Origin: Muscardinus avellanarius
Taxonomy: Eukaryota; Chordata; Mammalia; Rodentia; Gliridae
Length of the DNA: 64,000 nt
Direction of reading: 5' to 3'
Assembly (NCBI GenBank): GCA_963383645.1
Contig: OY726561.1
Span: forward strand, 141,009,441 to 141,073,440
A model generated the notes under the pieces. It made no database searches. It saw only the letters and a program-made list of their open reading frames with translations, and was not told where the DNA came from. The position numbers were made by a program, and so were the translations under genes. Numbering within the stretch: position 1 is the stretch's first letter; each line of letters starts with the position of its first letter. This document shows positions 21,459 through 33,125 of this stretch, piece after piece.

Positions 21459-22901
21459 CTTTAGTGAATGAACACGAGAGCGGGCCTGCCTGCAGCCCCA
21501 GCTCCGGGAGGGACTGCGAGCCCCGAAGCCAGGAGGACAGAAGGAGACCTCAGTGCCATCCACCCAGGCCTCTTGCTCCTCTGGACCGCTGTCCCCGCCC
21601 GCCCGATGTGCTCCCTGCCGCCCCAGGTCCCACTGTCCTCAGCTGTTCCCGTTCTGCCTGCCAGGTAGACAGACAGACTTTTCGTTGGCCAGGCATCCCC
21701 TGGCCCACAGTGGTACCAACGTGATCACACAGACAGACCAAGTCTGGCTCCCCTCAGACCTAACGTGTGGGGACCCCTCCTGGGGCCGGCCTCTCCCTTC
21801 CCAGGTGGGCCCTGCGTAACGTGCCGAGGAGTGCGGCCCTGTCCTCACTGTAGCCCTGGGACTTCTGGGGGGCTCTGGCCAACAGTGGGGTCCCAGTTGG
21901 GAAGAAGCTGGCGGGGCCCCAGCCTGGCTGACTGCTCCTGCAGAGGCAGGAGAGCCTGTCAGCTCGCACGCCCCAGCCCAGCGCGCCTGCTCCTCCTCCA
22001 GCCTCTGCAGCAGCCCCTGGACCTCATCCTCTGTCCAGGATGCAGTGCCCACGCTGGGCAGCCTCAGAGAGACCCCGCCCCTCTGGACTCTGCCTCTGAA
22101 GACTGGACTTGGGAGGCCTGAGCCTCTGCACCCACCCGCCAGCCCTGGAGGAAGGTGGGGGCTACAGGGCACCCCCACCCCGCCCCCCACCGGCCCCACT
22201 GTCGGGGGAACCTGTTTCCCGGCCCAGCAGGCGGAGCAGGCCCCGGCCCGCCCAGCCCAGCCTGGCTCAGGTTTCCCCACTTTCTGGTTTCCTCATCTCC
22301 CCTGCCCCAGGCGCCGCCTGCTCTCTGGCCCGGGAACCGGATCCTCAGATCCTGGCCTGGTGAGGGGGAGTGGGGGGGGGGGGCAAGGCCAGCCTGCAGC
22401 AGCACCAAGGCAAGGCGGGGGAGGCAGCGAGGAGGACCCGGGCCCAGGGCCAGGAGGAGGTTCCTCCTGCCCGACCTGCCCCGGAGCTGGCTCCCAGCCC
22501 ATCAAAAGCTGGAAGGTCCCACCTCCCTGGCTGCTCCTAACCGCCCCTGCTGTTGGTCTCTCTAGCAGGAATCTAAACCCGAATCTCCTCCAGGCATGGC
22601 CCCAGCACCTCTTTCACCCACAAACGCTGCTACCCCTCTCTGCACCAGGGCTAAGACTGCCTCGTCCTCCCACCCTCTTGGGCCCCTCAGGCCTCCTGAG
22701 CTCTTTCAGGGCTCCTGCATCTCTCCCATCTCCCAGCCTTTCCCCAGAGCTCCCTGGGGCCAAGAATGCCTCTCCGGCTTCCTTCTAGATCCTTCGGGCC
22801 TCTGGACAAAAGCGGCATCTCCCAGGAATCCTGGGCCAGAAGCTGCCTTGGGCCCCTGCAGGTCCTGCACCCCCACCCAGGCACTAAGAGTTTGTATCCC
22901 A

Positions 22902-23100
22902 GGGCCCAGCACAGTGGCGCACGCTTACAACCTCAGTACTTGGAGGCTGAAACAGGAGGATCACGGGTTTGGGGTTTGTGGCCAGGCACCTTAACAAGGA
23001 CCTTGGCAACTTTATGAGATCCTATTTCAAAAGTAGGGCTGGGGGTGTAGCTTCTAGGTAGAATGTCCCTGGGTTGGATCCCCAGCACTCCCCCAAAAGA
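22902..23100 (+). repeat. B1-dID SINE
   Basis: Left arm GTGGCGCACGCTTACAACCT, right arm GGGCTGGGGGTGTAGCTTCT ending GGATCCCCAGCACTC. Confidence 0.87.
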
Positions 23101-23120
23101 AGAGAGAAAGATAAAGACCT

Positions 23121-23122
23121 CC

Positions 23123-23154
<32 letters not shown>

Positions 23155-23160
23155 CCATCC
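23121..23160 (+). repeat. (CT)n/(CTAT)n microsatellite
   Basis: CTCTCT run passing into five CTAT units directly after the A-rich end of the preceding SINE. It probably grew from the tail of that SINE. Confidence 0.9.
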
Positions 23161-23221
23161 TGTCCTGGGGAACCCAGGCTCCTCTGCATTTTCCAGGCTG
23201 AGTGGGTCCTACATGTTACCC

Positions 23222-23278
23222 TATACCTCTGCTCTGTGTGTGTGCGTGCGTGTGTGCGTGCGTGCGTGTGCGAGCCGG
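23222..23278 (+). repeat. Imperfect TG/CG dinucleotide tract
   Basis: Alternating TGTGTG and GCGTGCGTG units, a purine-pyrimidine alternating stretch. Confidence 0.7.
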
Positions 23279-23745
23279 GCGGGTTGAGTGGGCCTAACCT
23301 CTGCTGGCTTCCAAGTGACCCGTGGCCACCGGCCAGCCTGAAACATCCTGTTTAGACAGAGGCCAGACAGCCCTCCCTCACGCCCTCAAGCCTGTCCAGG
23401 CAGAGAGCTCAATCCCTGTTTGACCCTCAGGGCCAGACCCAGGAAGAGTAGGGGCAGGGACCTGGGGATCCTCTGCCCCTGTGGCAGAGGTCTCAGCCCC
23501 GGGAACCTGGGTCCTAGGTCAGTAATGGTTGGCCAGTCCCAGCCTCTGGGCAATGGACCTGGCTGAGGACACTCTGCCTGGGTATAAAAATGCCCAGCTC
23601 AGGACCCCTGCTTGCCCAGCCCGGCCTGGCCCGCAGGGCAGCTCAGGCCCAAAGCCCAAGAGCAGCGCCCGCTCTCGCTCACAGCCACTTACAAAGCACT
23701 GGCAAACTCCTCAAGTTTTACTTTGCACCACACAAAACTCAGGTG

Positions 23746-24478
23746 AAGCCGGGTATGGTGGTGCAGGTCCTAATCTCAGTACCTGAGAGGCTGAGACAAG
23801 AGGGTGGCGGGTTTCAGGCAGCCTCAGGAATTTAACAAAACTCTATTTCAAAACAAAAAAACAGAGCCGGGCGTGCATGCTTGTAATCCCAGCATTTGGG
23901 AGGCTGAGACTGGAGGATTGCGGTTCGCGGACAGCCTCAGCTACTTAGTGAGGCCCTCTGCAACTCAGTGAGACCTGGTTTCAAAACCTTGCTGGCTTAA
24001 GAGTCCTTGTCTCCAAATAAAAGTATAAAAAAAATCAGTCTGGGAGAGTAGCCCGGAGGTAGAAGGGTTTCCAGGAACCCCAGTACCACCAAAAAAAAAA
24101 AAAAAAAATAGGGCAGGGTGTGTAGCCCAGAGGTCGAATGCCCCTGGGTTCCATCCCCAGACCTGCAAACAAACAACAACAAAAAAAAACGGGCAGGGTG
24201 TGGTGGTGGTGGCGCAAGCCTGTGATCCCAGCATTCAGGAGGCTGAGGCAGGAGGATCGCGGTTCGCCTCCAGCCTCAGCTAGTGAAGCCCTCTGTGACT
24301 CAGTGAGACGCTGTTTTCAAATAAAGAATAAAAAAGTAGGGCCGAGGGTATAGCTCAGAGGTAGAATGCCCTGGGTGCCACCTCCAGTACCGCAAAATAA
24401 ATAAATAAAAATAAAAAGGGCTGGGGGTAAAACTTAAGAGATAGGATGTCCCTGGGGTCCATCCCCAGCACCAAAAAA
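23746..24478 (+). repeat. Cluster of B1-dID SINEs with a nested insertion
   Basis: Four units. A lone left arm lies at 23746-23858. A first-subfamily element starts at about 23863, is interrupted at about 23987-24110 by a 5'-truncated second-subfamily element, and resumes with its own dID arm (24112-24170). A third full element spans 24186-24400. A lone dID arm (24417-24478) ends in CAGCACCAAAAAAGC. Confidence 0.85.
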
Positions 24479-25506
24479 GCAGTTCTCTTCCTGTTCAGGG
24501 CCGCCTCCCGCTAGGAGGAAGGCCGTCCGTCTCCTGCTGTTTCCCAAGCGTTGAATGGCTGACTGAGCGCTGCAGCCCCGCAGCCGAGGGTGGGCAAGGC
24601 GGGCGCCCATTTGCTGTTTCTGGGTCCCTGACCGCGCTTCAACTTAAAAGGCAGTGGTGCTCCAACCCTGAGCTCCCGGGAGCAGGGCTGCTAGGAGAGG
24701 GCAGGCTCTGAGCGTGCGAGGCTCTGGCTGGCCCGGCGGCATCTGCTGAGCACGCTGCCTCCACGTGTCCGGTGGCCCGGCCCTGGGGGAGGGCGGCGGC
24801 TCTGCAGCCAGGCCTGCGAGCTGGGATCTGGACTTGCTTAGTTCCCAGTGACTGGGGAATGTCCCTTTCGTGACAGCGGTGGCGGGTGGTGCGGCCTCCC
24901 CAGCCCCTCGCTCCCAGCAGGGGAGTGGGGCCCCATGAAGGCGGCCCCTGGCAGGGGGAGGGCACGTGCAGACACGGGGCACCCCTATCCTAGCCCTGCT
25001 CCCTACGTGTGGCGCCAGGTCATCCCCGAGGAGGGTTGCAACCTGCGGTCTCAGTCCCTGCCCTCACACCACAGAGCGGGGTCCAGAGCACCCCAGTGAG
25101 GTCTCAGCCTCCCGGAGCCAGAAACAGAGAGGCGCACCAGCAAGGCTGTGGCACAGCAGCCTGGGACCAGGCGGTAAGGAATGCTTCTAGAATGCAGAAA
25201 GCCTCCCTTTACAGCGTGAAGCCTCAGCGCCTGGGAAAGGTCCGGGCGCAGGGCTCCCCAGGCGTGTAGGGGCTGGACCTGCACCCGGCCCTGGCCGAGC
25301 CCGCCTCCAGCATGGGGGACCCCCTTGCACTAGCTGGCCATGGGGCCAGCCCTGCTCCTGACCCTGGGGCTCTGTGCCTCCTCCCGCCAGGGTTTCAGTC
25401 CCTGGGGCCTTGGCAACACCTGCTCTGTGGCCCCTCACCAGGGCCCTGCTACCTGGGGAGCCCAGGCGGGGGGCCCGGCTCTCCTCGGAGGTCAGAGTAT
25501 CATCAT
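24479..25506. other. Intergenic unique stretch
   Basis: GC-rich, SINE-free, no recognisable gene. Confidence 0.6.
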
Positions 25507-25698
25507 GTACCCATTTTTTCTTGGTCCTGGGGATGGGACCCAGGGGTGTTCTACCTCTGAGCTGCATCCCGAGCCCTTTTCATTTTGAAACAGGGTCTCA
25601 GTAAGTTGCCGAAGCTGGCCTCCAACCTGCGATCCTCCTGTCTCAGCCTCCCAAGTCCTGGGTGGGATTACAAGCGTGTGACATGGTGCCCGGCTTGT
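25507..25698 (-). repeat. B1-dID SINE, reverse
   Basis: CTGGGGATGGGACCCAGGGG, TTTTGAAACAGGGTCTCAGT, GATCCTCCTGTCTCAGCCTC, ending in the GCCCGGCTT motif. Confidence 0.88.
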
Positions 25699-26317
25699 GG
25701 ACCTTTTTTAACAGGGGAGCCCTGGGACCTTGAGGAGTAGAGGCCTGGGGAGCGCCGTCTGGGGACTCCAGACTAGGGCGCCCCTAAATGTTGGGGTAAG
25801 CCACTGCGAGGGAAAAAGTGAGGGCTGATTTGAGGGTGGCCGACGGCGCAGGCTGGCATAGGTCAGACAGGGAGGGGCCCAGGGTGTGCTGGAGCTTGGG
25901 GGTCTTCAAACATGGCCAGGCTTCCCCCAGCCTTCCCTTGGAACACATCCATTGGGCCTGACCTGGGTTTTGGGGTGGGAAGAGGGCCCCTCCCTGGCAT
26001 CTGTAGCCCCGGCCAGCTCCCTACCCCCTTCTCCTGAAACCTGGTATAAGCAGAATCTGAGGGCATGTTTCTGCAAAGTGCAGGTTTGCTGCTGGAAGGA
26101 ACCTTCTAGATGGAGGGATAAGAGAAGGGAGGGCGGAGGCAGGGCCTGCTCGGAGGGGACAGCAGAACCGCAGACCTATGCACTCCCAGAGACTTCGGAG
26201 AACCTGGATCCTGCCACACAGTACGCGTGTGTCCCGGCCCTGCCCAAGCACCTACCGTGTGCCACCCGGCCTGCAGCCACTGTCCCACCTCACAGGGAGA
26301 GGGTCGCGTGTGTGTGG

Positions 26318-26398
26318 TGTGCTGGGGTGGAACTGGGGTGGAACCCAGGGCCTCCTGCGGGCTAGGCAAGCGCCTGCCACGGAGCCCCGCCCCAGCAC
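26318..26398 (-). repeat. ID element, reverse
   Basis: Reverse complement of a full ID monomer: GGTGGAACCCAGGGCCTCCT, GGCTAGGCAAGCGCCTGCCA, GCCCCGCCCCAGCA. It keeps the ID segment GCTAGGCAAGCGC that dID arms lack. Confidence 0.85.
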
Positions 26399-26472
26399 AG
26401 GGAAGCTGGGCCAGGGTACTGGTGGAGGTGCACAGAGGGGCACTGCTGTCCCCAAAGGAGGGGATCAAATAG

Positions 26473-26842
26473 GGCCGGGCGCGGTGGCGCACGCTTGTAA
26501 GCCCAGCATTCAGGAGGCTGAGACAGGAGGATCTCAGTTTGAGAACAGCCTCGGCTACTTAGTGAGGCAATTCAGTGAGACCATGCGGTGGCGCAGGCTT
26601 GTGATCACAGCACTCGGGAGGCTGAGACCGGAGATCGCGGTTCGCGGACAGCCTCAGCTACTTAGTGAGGCCCTCCGCAACTCAGTGAGACCCGGTTTCA
26701 AAATAAAGAATAAAAAAATAGAGCAGGGGTGTAGCTCGGAGGTAGAAAGCCCCTGTGTTCCACCCCCAGGCCTGCCAAATAAAAAAAAAAGAAAAAAAAG
26801 AGAAAAGAAAAAAAGAAAGGAAGGAAGGGAGAGAGAAAGTAC
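26473..26842 (+). repeat. B1-dID SINE tandem with A/G-rich tail
   Basis: A truncated left arm (26473-26575) is followed by a full dimer (26583-26770) and an extended AAAGAAAGGAAGG tail. Confidence 0.85.
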
Positions 26843-26921
26843 GGAAGGACCCCACACCCTCACTCTGGGTACCTCCACAGGCCTGTGGGCACCAGGGAGC
26901 CGCCTCTGCTCCCTGCCACCT

Positions 26922-27094
26922 GTTTTTACTGGGGACTGAAGTCGGGGGCCTTTTACCTCTGTGCCACACTCTTTTTTTTTTTTTAACTTTGAATCAGGGT
27001 CTCACTACGTTGCTGAGGCTGGCCTCATTCCGGTGATCCTCCTGTCTCAGCCTCCCAAGTGCTGGGATCACAGGTGTGCGCCAGCGTGTCCGAC
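26922..27094 (-). repeat. B1-dID SINE, reverse
   Basis: Diverged dID arm, T-run, TCAGGGTCTCACTACGTTGC, then GCTGGGATCACAGGTGTGCG. Confidence 0.83.
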
Positions 27095-27690
27095 TTCTCT
27101 GTCACCTGTTGATCAAACCCCCCCACCCCCAGGGGGAAGGCGTTTGTGTCTCTGGGTCCAGGGGTCTAGAGAAGCCATCTCCACTCCCTGCTCTCCCCTC
27201 TGGCCACAAGGTGCGGTCTCCTTGCCTTTCCACACAGGGACCCTCACCCTCCACCTTGCCGGACCTTGGATAAAGACATCGCTTGATGGATGGGAACCAG
27301 GGCCCTGAAAGGGTCCCGAGTCAGACCTAATTTGCCTGCTCTGTGACCAAAAGGCAGTCGAGGGTCTCTGGAGGCGCCTGGGCGGCTCCTCTGCTCACCA
27401 AGGCGTGCTGGGGACCCAGCCTGCAGCACCTGGGGTTCAGGCCGGTGCCCAGGCTCCGCCCCCAGGGGCCTTCCCCGTCTCCCTCGTCATCTCTGGGTTC
27501 AAGTGCTCCCCAGAAGCCCGCCCTGGGTGTCCAGCTAGTCTGCCCCACAGCTCCCAGGGCGCGCTTTGCCCTGGTCTCTGTCAAATGTCACTTTTTCATT
27601 CTGCAGACACTTTTTCATTGCCAGCCCTGTGCCACGCCCAGGCACCGGGACTTGCTTGGCATCCCAGTTTGGCCTGAAATTTCGACAAAA
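27095..27690. other. Intergenic unique stretch
   Basis: GC-rich; nothing recognisable. Confidence 0.6.
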
Positions 27691-27691
27691 C

Positions 27692-27908
27692 TGAGCCGGG
27701 CGTGGTGGCACACGCTTACAATCCCAGTACTTGGGAGGCTGGGACAGGAGGATCGCGCAGGTTCAGAGACAACCCCAGCTACTTAGTGAGGCTCTCAGCA
27801 ACCTAGTGAGACCCTGTTTCCAAATAAAATATAAAAATAGGTCTGGGAGTGTAGCCCGGAGGTAGAAAGCCCCTGGGTTCCACCCCCAGTACCAAAACAA
27901 ACAAAAAA
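27692..27908 (+). repeat. B1-dID SINE, second subfamily (intermediate)
   Basis: Has the GATCGCGCAGGTTC and GGTCTGGGAGTGTAGCCCGG features of the second subfamily, but ends CCCCTGGGTTCCACCCCCAG like the first. It could be an intermediate or a recombinant. Confidence 0.85.
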
Positions 27909-28156
27909 ATGGACAAAACTGTGTTCCCGAGAGGCAGGCTAGATTCTCATGTCTGGAGCCGAGGGCTGCGGGCCTAAGCAAGGGAAGACCTTGATGGCCC
28001 CGGGTGGGGGATCTGTGTCCCTGCAGGGACGCCTCTGCCTGCTGGAGTCCTCGGAAAGTGCAGAGCCAGCGGAGCCTGACCTGCCTCAAAGCCCTGCAGC
28101 CTTGGCCTCAGGCCCACAGCCCCCCAGGAAGTGGAGTAGGCCCAGGCTTCTTGTTT

Positions 28157-28210
28157 GCAGTACTGGGGATCAATCCAGGAGTATTCTACCTGCCAGCTAT
28201 ATCCCCAGCC

Positions 28211-28259
<49 letters not shown>

Positions 28260-28722
28260 TACTGGGGATGGAACCCAAGGGCATTACTACATCTGAGCGA
28301 CACTCCTAGCCCCGTTTTTTATTCTTTATTTTGAAACAGGGTCTCACTGAGTTGCGAAGGGCCTCACTAAGTAGCTGAGGCTGGCCGTGAACTGCGATCC
28401 TCCTGTCTCAGCCTCCCAATGCTGGGATGACCAGCGTGCCCACCACGCCCGGATTTGCGTCTCCAATTTTTATTATTTATTTATTTATTTTTGCAGGTCT
28501 GGAATGGAACCCTGAGGCCTTCTACCTCCAAGCTATACCCTTGCCCTATTTTTTATTCTTTATTTTGAAACAGGGTGTCACTAAGTTGTATTTTTATTTT
28601 GAAACAGCATCTCACTAGGTTGCTGAAAGTCTCACTACTTGCTGAGTCTGTCCTCGAACCTGCGATCCTCCTGTCTCAGCCTCCTGAGTGCTGGGTTTTT
28701 AAGCGTGTGCCACCATGCACCA
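28157..28722 (-). repeat. Reverse SINE cluster split by a (TG)n tract
   Basis: Reverse dID arm 28157-28213, (TG)22 at 28214-28258, a full reverse dimer 28259-28453, then another reverse dimer about 28465-28722 containing a duplicated TTTGAAACAG linker. Confidence 0.87.
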
Positions 28723-29119
28723 CAAGGGGCTCTGCTTTGACCCCAGTGGCCGCCATGGCTGTCAGACCTCCAGCCCCCACAGCAGCGCAGCATGCGGGAC
28801 CCACTCATACCTCCTCAGGCAAGGCCAGCCCCACTGACCTCCCCAGAGGTAGCCACCTGGCCCACCTGCCTCCGCCCTGGATAAGCCAGCCTCGCTCTGG
28901 CCGGACACCAGCCTCCAGCCCAGGATCCTGCAGACAAGCAGGCATCAAGGGCTGTGAAAGTGGCCAGACGCCAAGGCTGGGTCAGCCCAGGCCAGCAGGG
29001 AGGCGTCCTGGCCACAGGTGCCCATGGGGCAGGACTGATGGGTGGCTGCCCGGAGGGGTGACACCACTGCTGGGCCTTCTGGGAACAATCAGACTTCATC
29101 CTCAAAAGATGGGTAAACA

Positions 29120-29468
29120 CAGGAGTGTGGTGGTGCACACTTGTAATCCCAGCATTCGGGAGGCTGAGACTGGAGGATCTCGGTTCACATCCAGCCTCAG
29201 CTACTTAGTGAGGCCCTCTGCAACTCAGTGAGACCCTGTTTCCAAATAAAGAATAAAAAATAGGGCTGGAGCTGGGCGTGGTGGCGCACGCTTGTAATCC
29301 CAGGATTCGGGAGGCTGAGACAGGAGGATGGCGGCTCGTGGATGGCCTCAGCTACTCAGTGAGGCCCTGTGCAATTTAGTGAGACCCTGTTTCAAAATAA
29401 AGACTAAATAGGGCAGGGGGGGTAGCTCGGAGGTAGAATGCCCCTGGGTTTCATCCCTAGAACCGTGC
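29120..29468 (+). repeat. Two tandem B1-dID SINEs
   Basis: Left arm plus A-rich linker and the beginning of a dID arm (29120-29268), directly followed by a full dimer (29272-29465). The second inserted into the start of the right arm of the first. Confidence 0.85.
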
Positions 29469-31284
29469 GCAGCCCCCCCACACACACCCGCACACACACG
29501 TGAGGCCTGGAGGAGTAGGGCCTTGCCCTGAGCGCCCATGAATAAGCCTGCCTGCATTGAGGTTCCTGGCAATCTTGGCCCTACTTCCCTGAGCCCTCAT
29601 GCCCGCTGGCTGTGTGCCCCACCCCAGGGCCCAGGAGCCACCTTGCCCCTTGCCAGGGAGTACCTGGGCTGTCCCACCCTCCTGTCCCTCCCTGGCTGGC
29701 CTGCAGGGCTGGTGGGGCAGCTGGGGGAGGGCTGCGGATGGGTCTCCCAGGGGCGGGCTGTGCCCGTCCAGGTGTGGGGCTTCCGGAGGCCCCTTTGTCC
29801 TTATCTTGGTTCCTAGGTGGCGGGGCCCAGATAAGCGGTCTAGGCGGCTGAAATTCCAGCCTGGCAGCTCTCCACCACGGGCGTGGGGGCTTGGGATGCA
29901 CCATCCGTGCACTGTCCCCTAGACCCGCCCAGAGAGGACCCTGCACCAGGGCCCCCAGCAGCACCTGCACACTGGGGCCTGCACCCCACCCCGCCCCGCC
30001 CCTCCCCATTTCTTGGCAGCTCACCCCTTTTCTACCTCCCTTAGCTGGGGTGGGGGCTTGCGGGTAGGGCGCCTCCAGCCAGCGGGAGCCCCACTCGGAG
30101 AAGCCGAGCCCTGAGTGATCCCAGAGACCCCCCAAGCCCAGACCCGACCACCCTTCCCAGGATCTCGGCCTCCTGCTCCCCGTCCCCTCCCCCCTCATTA
30201 AGCCTCCTAAACCCGCCAGCTCCCTGAAGCAGGAAATTGCATTCTGCCAAGATTAAATGGACTCGAACGCCCTGCCTCTGCTTGCGAGGGGGGAGCTGAA
30301 AGGAGACAAGTTTGCTTGAGGTGCGGGCCAGGACCCCATGGAGGGGGGAGCCCGCAGGACCGAGGGGGGTATGGGCAGGGGACAGGAGCTGAGGAAGCCA
30401 CTCTCTCCTGGGGGCGGGCGGGGGAGGGGCAGTTCCCATGGGGGGGGCAGGGCGGGAGGAAATGGTGCCTGGGAGGTGAGAGAGGATGCCTGTCAGGTTG
30501 GGACCAACCTACAGGAAACGGGAAGAGAACTTTGCGGGCACACAGTGCCCAGGAGAGGTGGCCACACTCTGCCCTGCCCCCCCATGGAGCAGGGCAGTCT
30601 GCGACCCCGTGTGACCTGAGGCCTGGGGAGCCCCGCACACCCCATTTCATGCACAGGCGACACTGAGGCCCCTCCACAGCAGCACACCCAGAGGACACCG
30701 CCCCACGTCCCAGATGAGGGCTGCCCCGGGCCAGAGGGCCCCCAGACCCAATCCCACAGGAGAGGAGAGTGGGCGAGGGACCCCTCAGGCCTAGGGTCAG
30801 GCTGGGGTCTAGGTTTGCGTCTGCTCAGATGGCTGGGCTCAGGTGGACCACCCTGGCTGGGGGTCATCCCTGGGAGCACCCGCCTCAGAGATGGGGCAGG
30901 CATATCTGTGGAGCAGCCTGGAGGCTGGGGGCTGAGGGCCGCCCTCCCGGCCGGGCCCCACTCAGGCCCGGCCCACCTGGCTTCCAGACCCTGTGCGTTC
31001 ACGTGGGTGCCCACTGCAGGCAACCTGAGCCGGGCGGGTGGAGCCCCAGGACGGAGGCCGGCTGGCTCCATTCTGGCGCTGGTGAGAGCGGGCTGCAGGC
31101 ATCCCGATGTGTGGGGAGCCGGCCCTGGTGTCCAGGGAGGGCGGGCAGGCTGTGCTATGCGGCACCCAGCAAGGGCTGAGAAGGCGCAGAGGTGGGGTGA
31201 GGAGGACCCCACAGGCGGGTCCCCGTGTTCCTGGCCTGAGGGTCCCTGGTCACTTCCTGAGAAAGGTCAATTCCTCTCTGTCTG
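29469..31284. other. Intergenic unique stretch with GATA-site pair and AT-rich spot
   Basis: GC-rich unique DNA. It has an inverted pair of GATA motifs at 29800-29835 and an AT-rich spot at 30193-30262 (CTCATTAAGCC, GCAGGAAATTGCATT, AAGATTAAATGG). No gene was recognised. Confidence 0.6.
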
Positions 31285-31335
31285 GGGCGATTGAGCCCAG
31301 GGGCATTCGACTGCTAGGCTCTAACCCAGCCAACG

Positions 31336-31373
<38 letters not shown>

Positions 31374-31975
31374 CTTGTTGTGACCCTTTTTGTCCTTTAG
31401 TGTACTTGGCATTGAGCCATGGAGCTGCACCCCAGGTCTATTTTATCTGTACTGGGGTTGAACCCAGGGGCATTCTACTTCTCATCTATACCTTGCCCTT
31501 CTTATGTTTGTTTGTTTTTTTTTTAATTTTTGCTTGTGCCCAGCTTATTTTATCATTTATTTATTTATCTGTTTGTTTGTTTGATATGGTACTGGGAATT
31601 GAACCCAGGGGCATTCTGTCTCTGAGCTACACACATTCCCAGCCATATATATATATATATATAATTTTTGTGTGTGTGTGTGGTACTGGGGGTGGAACCC
31701 AGAGGCTTTCTACCTCCGGGCTATATATTTATTTGGAAACAGGGTCTCACTAAGTTGCTGAGAGCCTCACTAAGTAGCTGAGGCTGGCTTCGAACCTGTG
31801 TGATCCTCCTGTCTCAACCTCCCAAGCGCTGGGATTACAAGTGTGTGCCACCATGCCCGGCAAGACCCTGTTTCAAAGTAAAAAATGAAGAGGGCTCGGG
31901 GTGTAGCTCAGAGGTAGACTGGATGCCCCTCGGTTCAACCCTCTGTACCAAAGGAAAGAAAAAGAAAAACAGCGG
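31285..31975 (-). repeat. Reverse dID/B1-dID cluster with TG and TA microsatellites
   Basis: Reverse dID remnants (31290-31325, 31448-31500, 31588-31645), (TG)n 31338-31371, (TA)n about 31644-31663, (TG) 31669-31682, and a full reverse dimer 31682-31862. The last part (31863-31970) is a forward linker plus dID arm, so an inverted junction lies at about 31862. Confidence 0.83.
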
Positions 31976-32594
31976 AGATGCACACCTGTCAGCCAGGCCG
32001 CGGCTGCCCAGAGAACAAGGGCATCTGTCTTGGTTTTGAGCTAGCACCTAGCTCTGCTTTCAAATGCCCCTGGGGAGGCCGGGCCCTGATACCTGGAGCC
32101 CTGGGGACCCCTCTCCAGGGGGCAAGGGCAGTTCAGGATGCCTTGAGGTTCAGGAATCCGGCTGTTCTAGGGAGACCACCTGTGAGCGTGACACCCATAT
32201 ACTCGGGGCGGGGGGAGGGCAGGAGCTGTTGGCTCTGACCCTAGAGGAGAGGAGGCGCTGGGAGTCTGGGCAGAGTCTAATCAGTGGGCACGGGCCCGCG
32301 GCCTGTACTCCCTCCGGGGCTGATAGCCTTGGGTCAGCTACCCCTGCTGCTCTGCGCCCTGTGGCCCTCCAACTTGGGACCTCTGGACAGGGCTCCAGCA
32401 CGGCATGCCTGCTGGGCCCCGGGCCTCTGTGGAGTTAGGCTCAGCTGGGCCTTGCGGCAAGCGCCCTGGGCCAGGTTTGCCAACCCTGCTGCTCACGCAG
32501 AAACCTCCAGTGCCCGCGGGACGTCCGCCGTGGGGCCTCCAGTGGGGCCCTAGACGACCTGTGCTACGGCGCAGAGCCAGTTTCCTCAGTGGCC
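31976..32594. other. Intergenic unique stretch
   Basis: Nothing recognisable. Confidence 0.55.
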
Positions 32595-33125
32595 CAGGAT
32601 GGAGCTCAGGATGGCCTAGTGTGCACAAGGCCCTGAGCTCAATCCCCAGTACCAAACAAACAAGCAAAGATCAATCCCCAGCCAGGTGCACTGGTACACA
32701 CCTGTAATCCCAGTAATGGGGAGACTGAGACAGGAGGATCGTAGGTTTAAGGACAGCCTCAGCCACTTAGTGAGGCCCTATTTTTTATTTTTTTTTTATT
32801 TTTGTGGTACTGGGGATGGCGCCCAGGGGCGTTCTACATCCAAGCTCCACCCTCAGTCCCATTTTTTTATTCTTTATTTTTTTTATTCTTTATCTTGAAA
32901 GAGGGTCTCACTGAGTTGCAAAGGGCCTCACTAAGCACCACACTCAGTGAGACCCTGTTTTTTTTTTTTTTTAAAAATCAAATCAGGCTGGGGTGTAGCT
33001 TGGAGGTACAATGCCCCTGGGTTCTCTCCCCCAGTACCCCCCCCACACACACACAGGGCTAGGAATGTCGCTCAGTAACTGGGAGGTAGAGCACTTCTGG
33101 GGTCAGTTCCTAGTGCACAAAAAGA
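32595..33125. repeat. Mixed-orientation SINE cluster
   Basis: Forward dID 32600-32660, forward left arm 32685-32780 broken by a reverse dID plus linker (32795-32935), then forward dID 32985-33045 and a further diverged dID-like unit to 33120. The pattern fits a reverse element inserted into a forward one. Confidence 0.8.

Larger units (their letters stand above)
20201..22901. other. Intergenic region upstream of SEMA3F
   Basis: GC-rich unique DNA with one ID element (20633-20708) and one reverse SINE (21268-21458). No exon, splice pattern or RNA gene was recognised. Confidence 0.6.

Noticed and set aside
31644..31682. TATATA run as a TATA-box promoter
   Set aside because: It is a TA microsatellite between SINE remnants with no start-site context.
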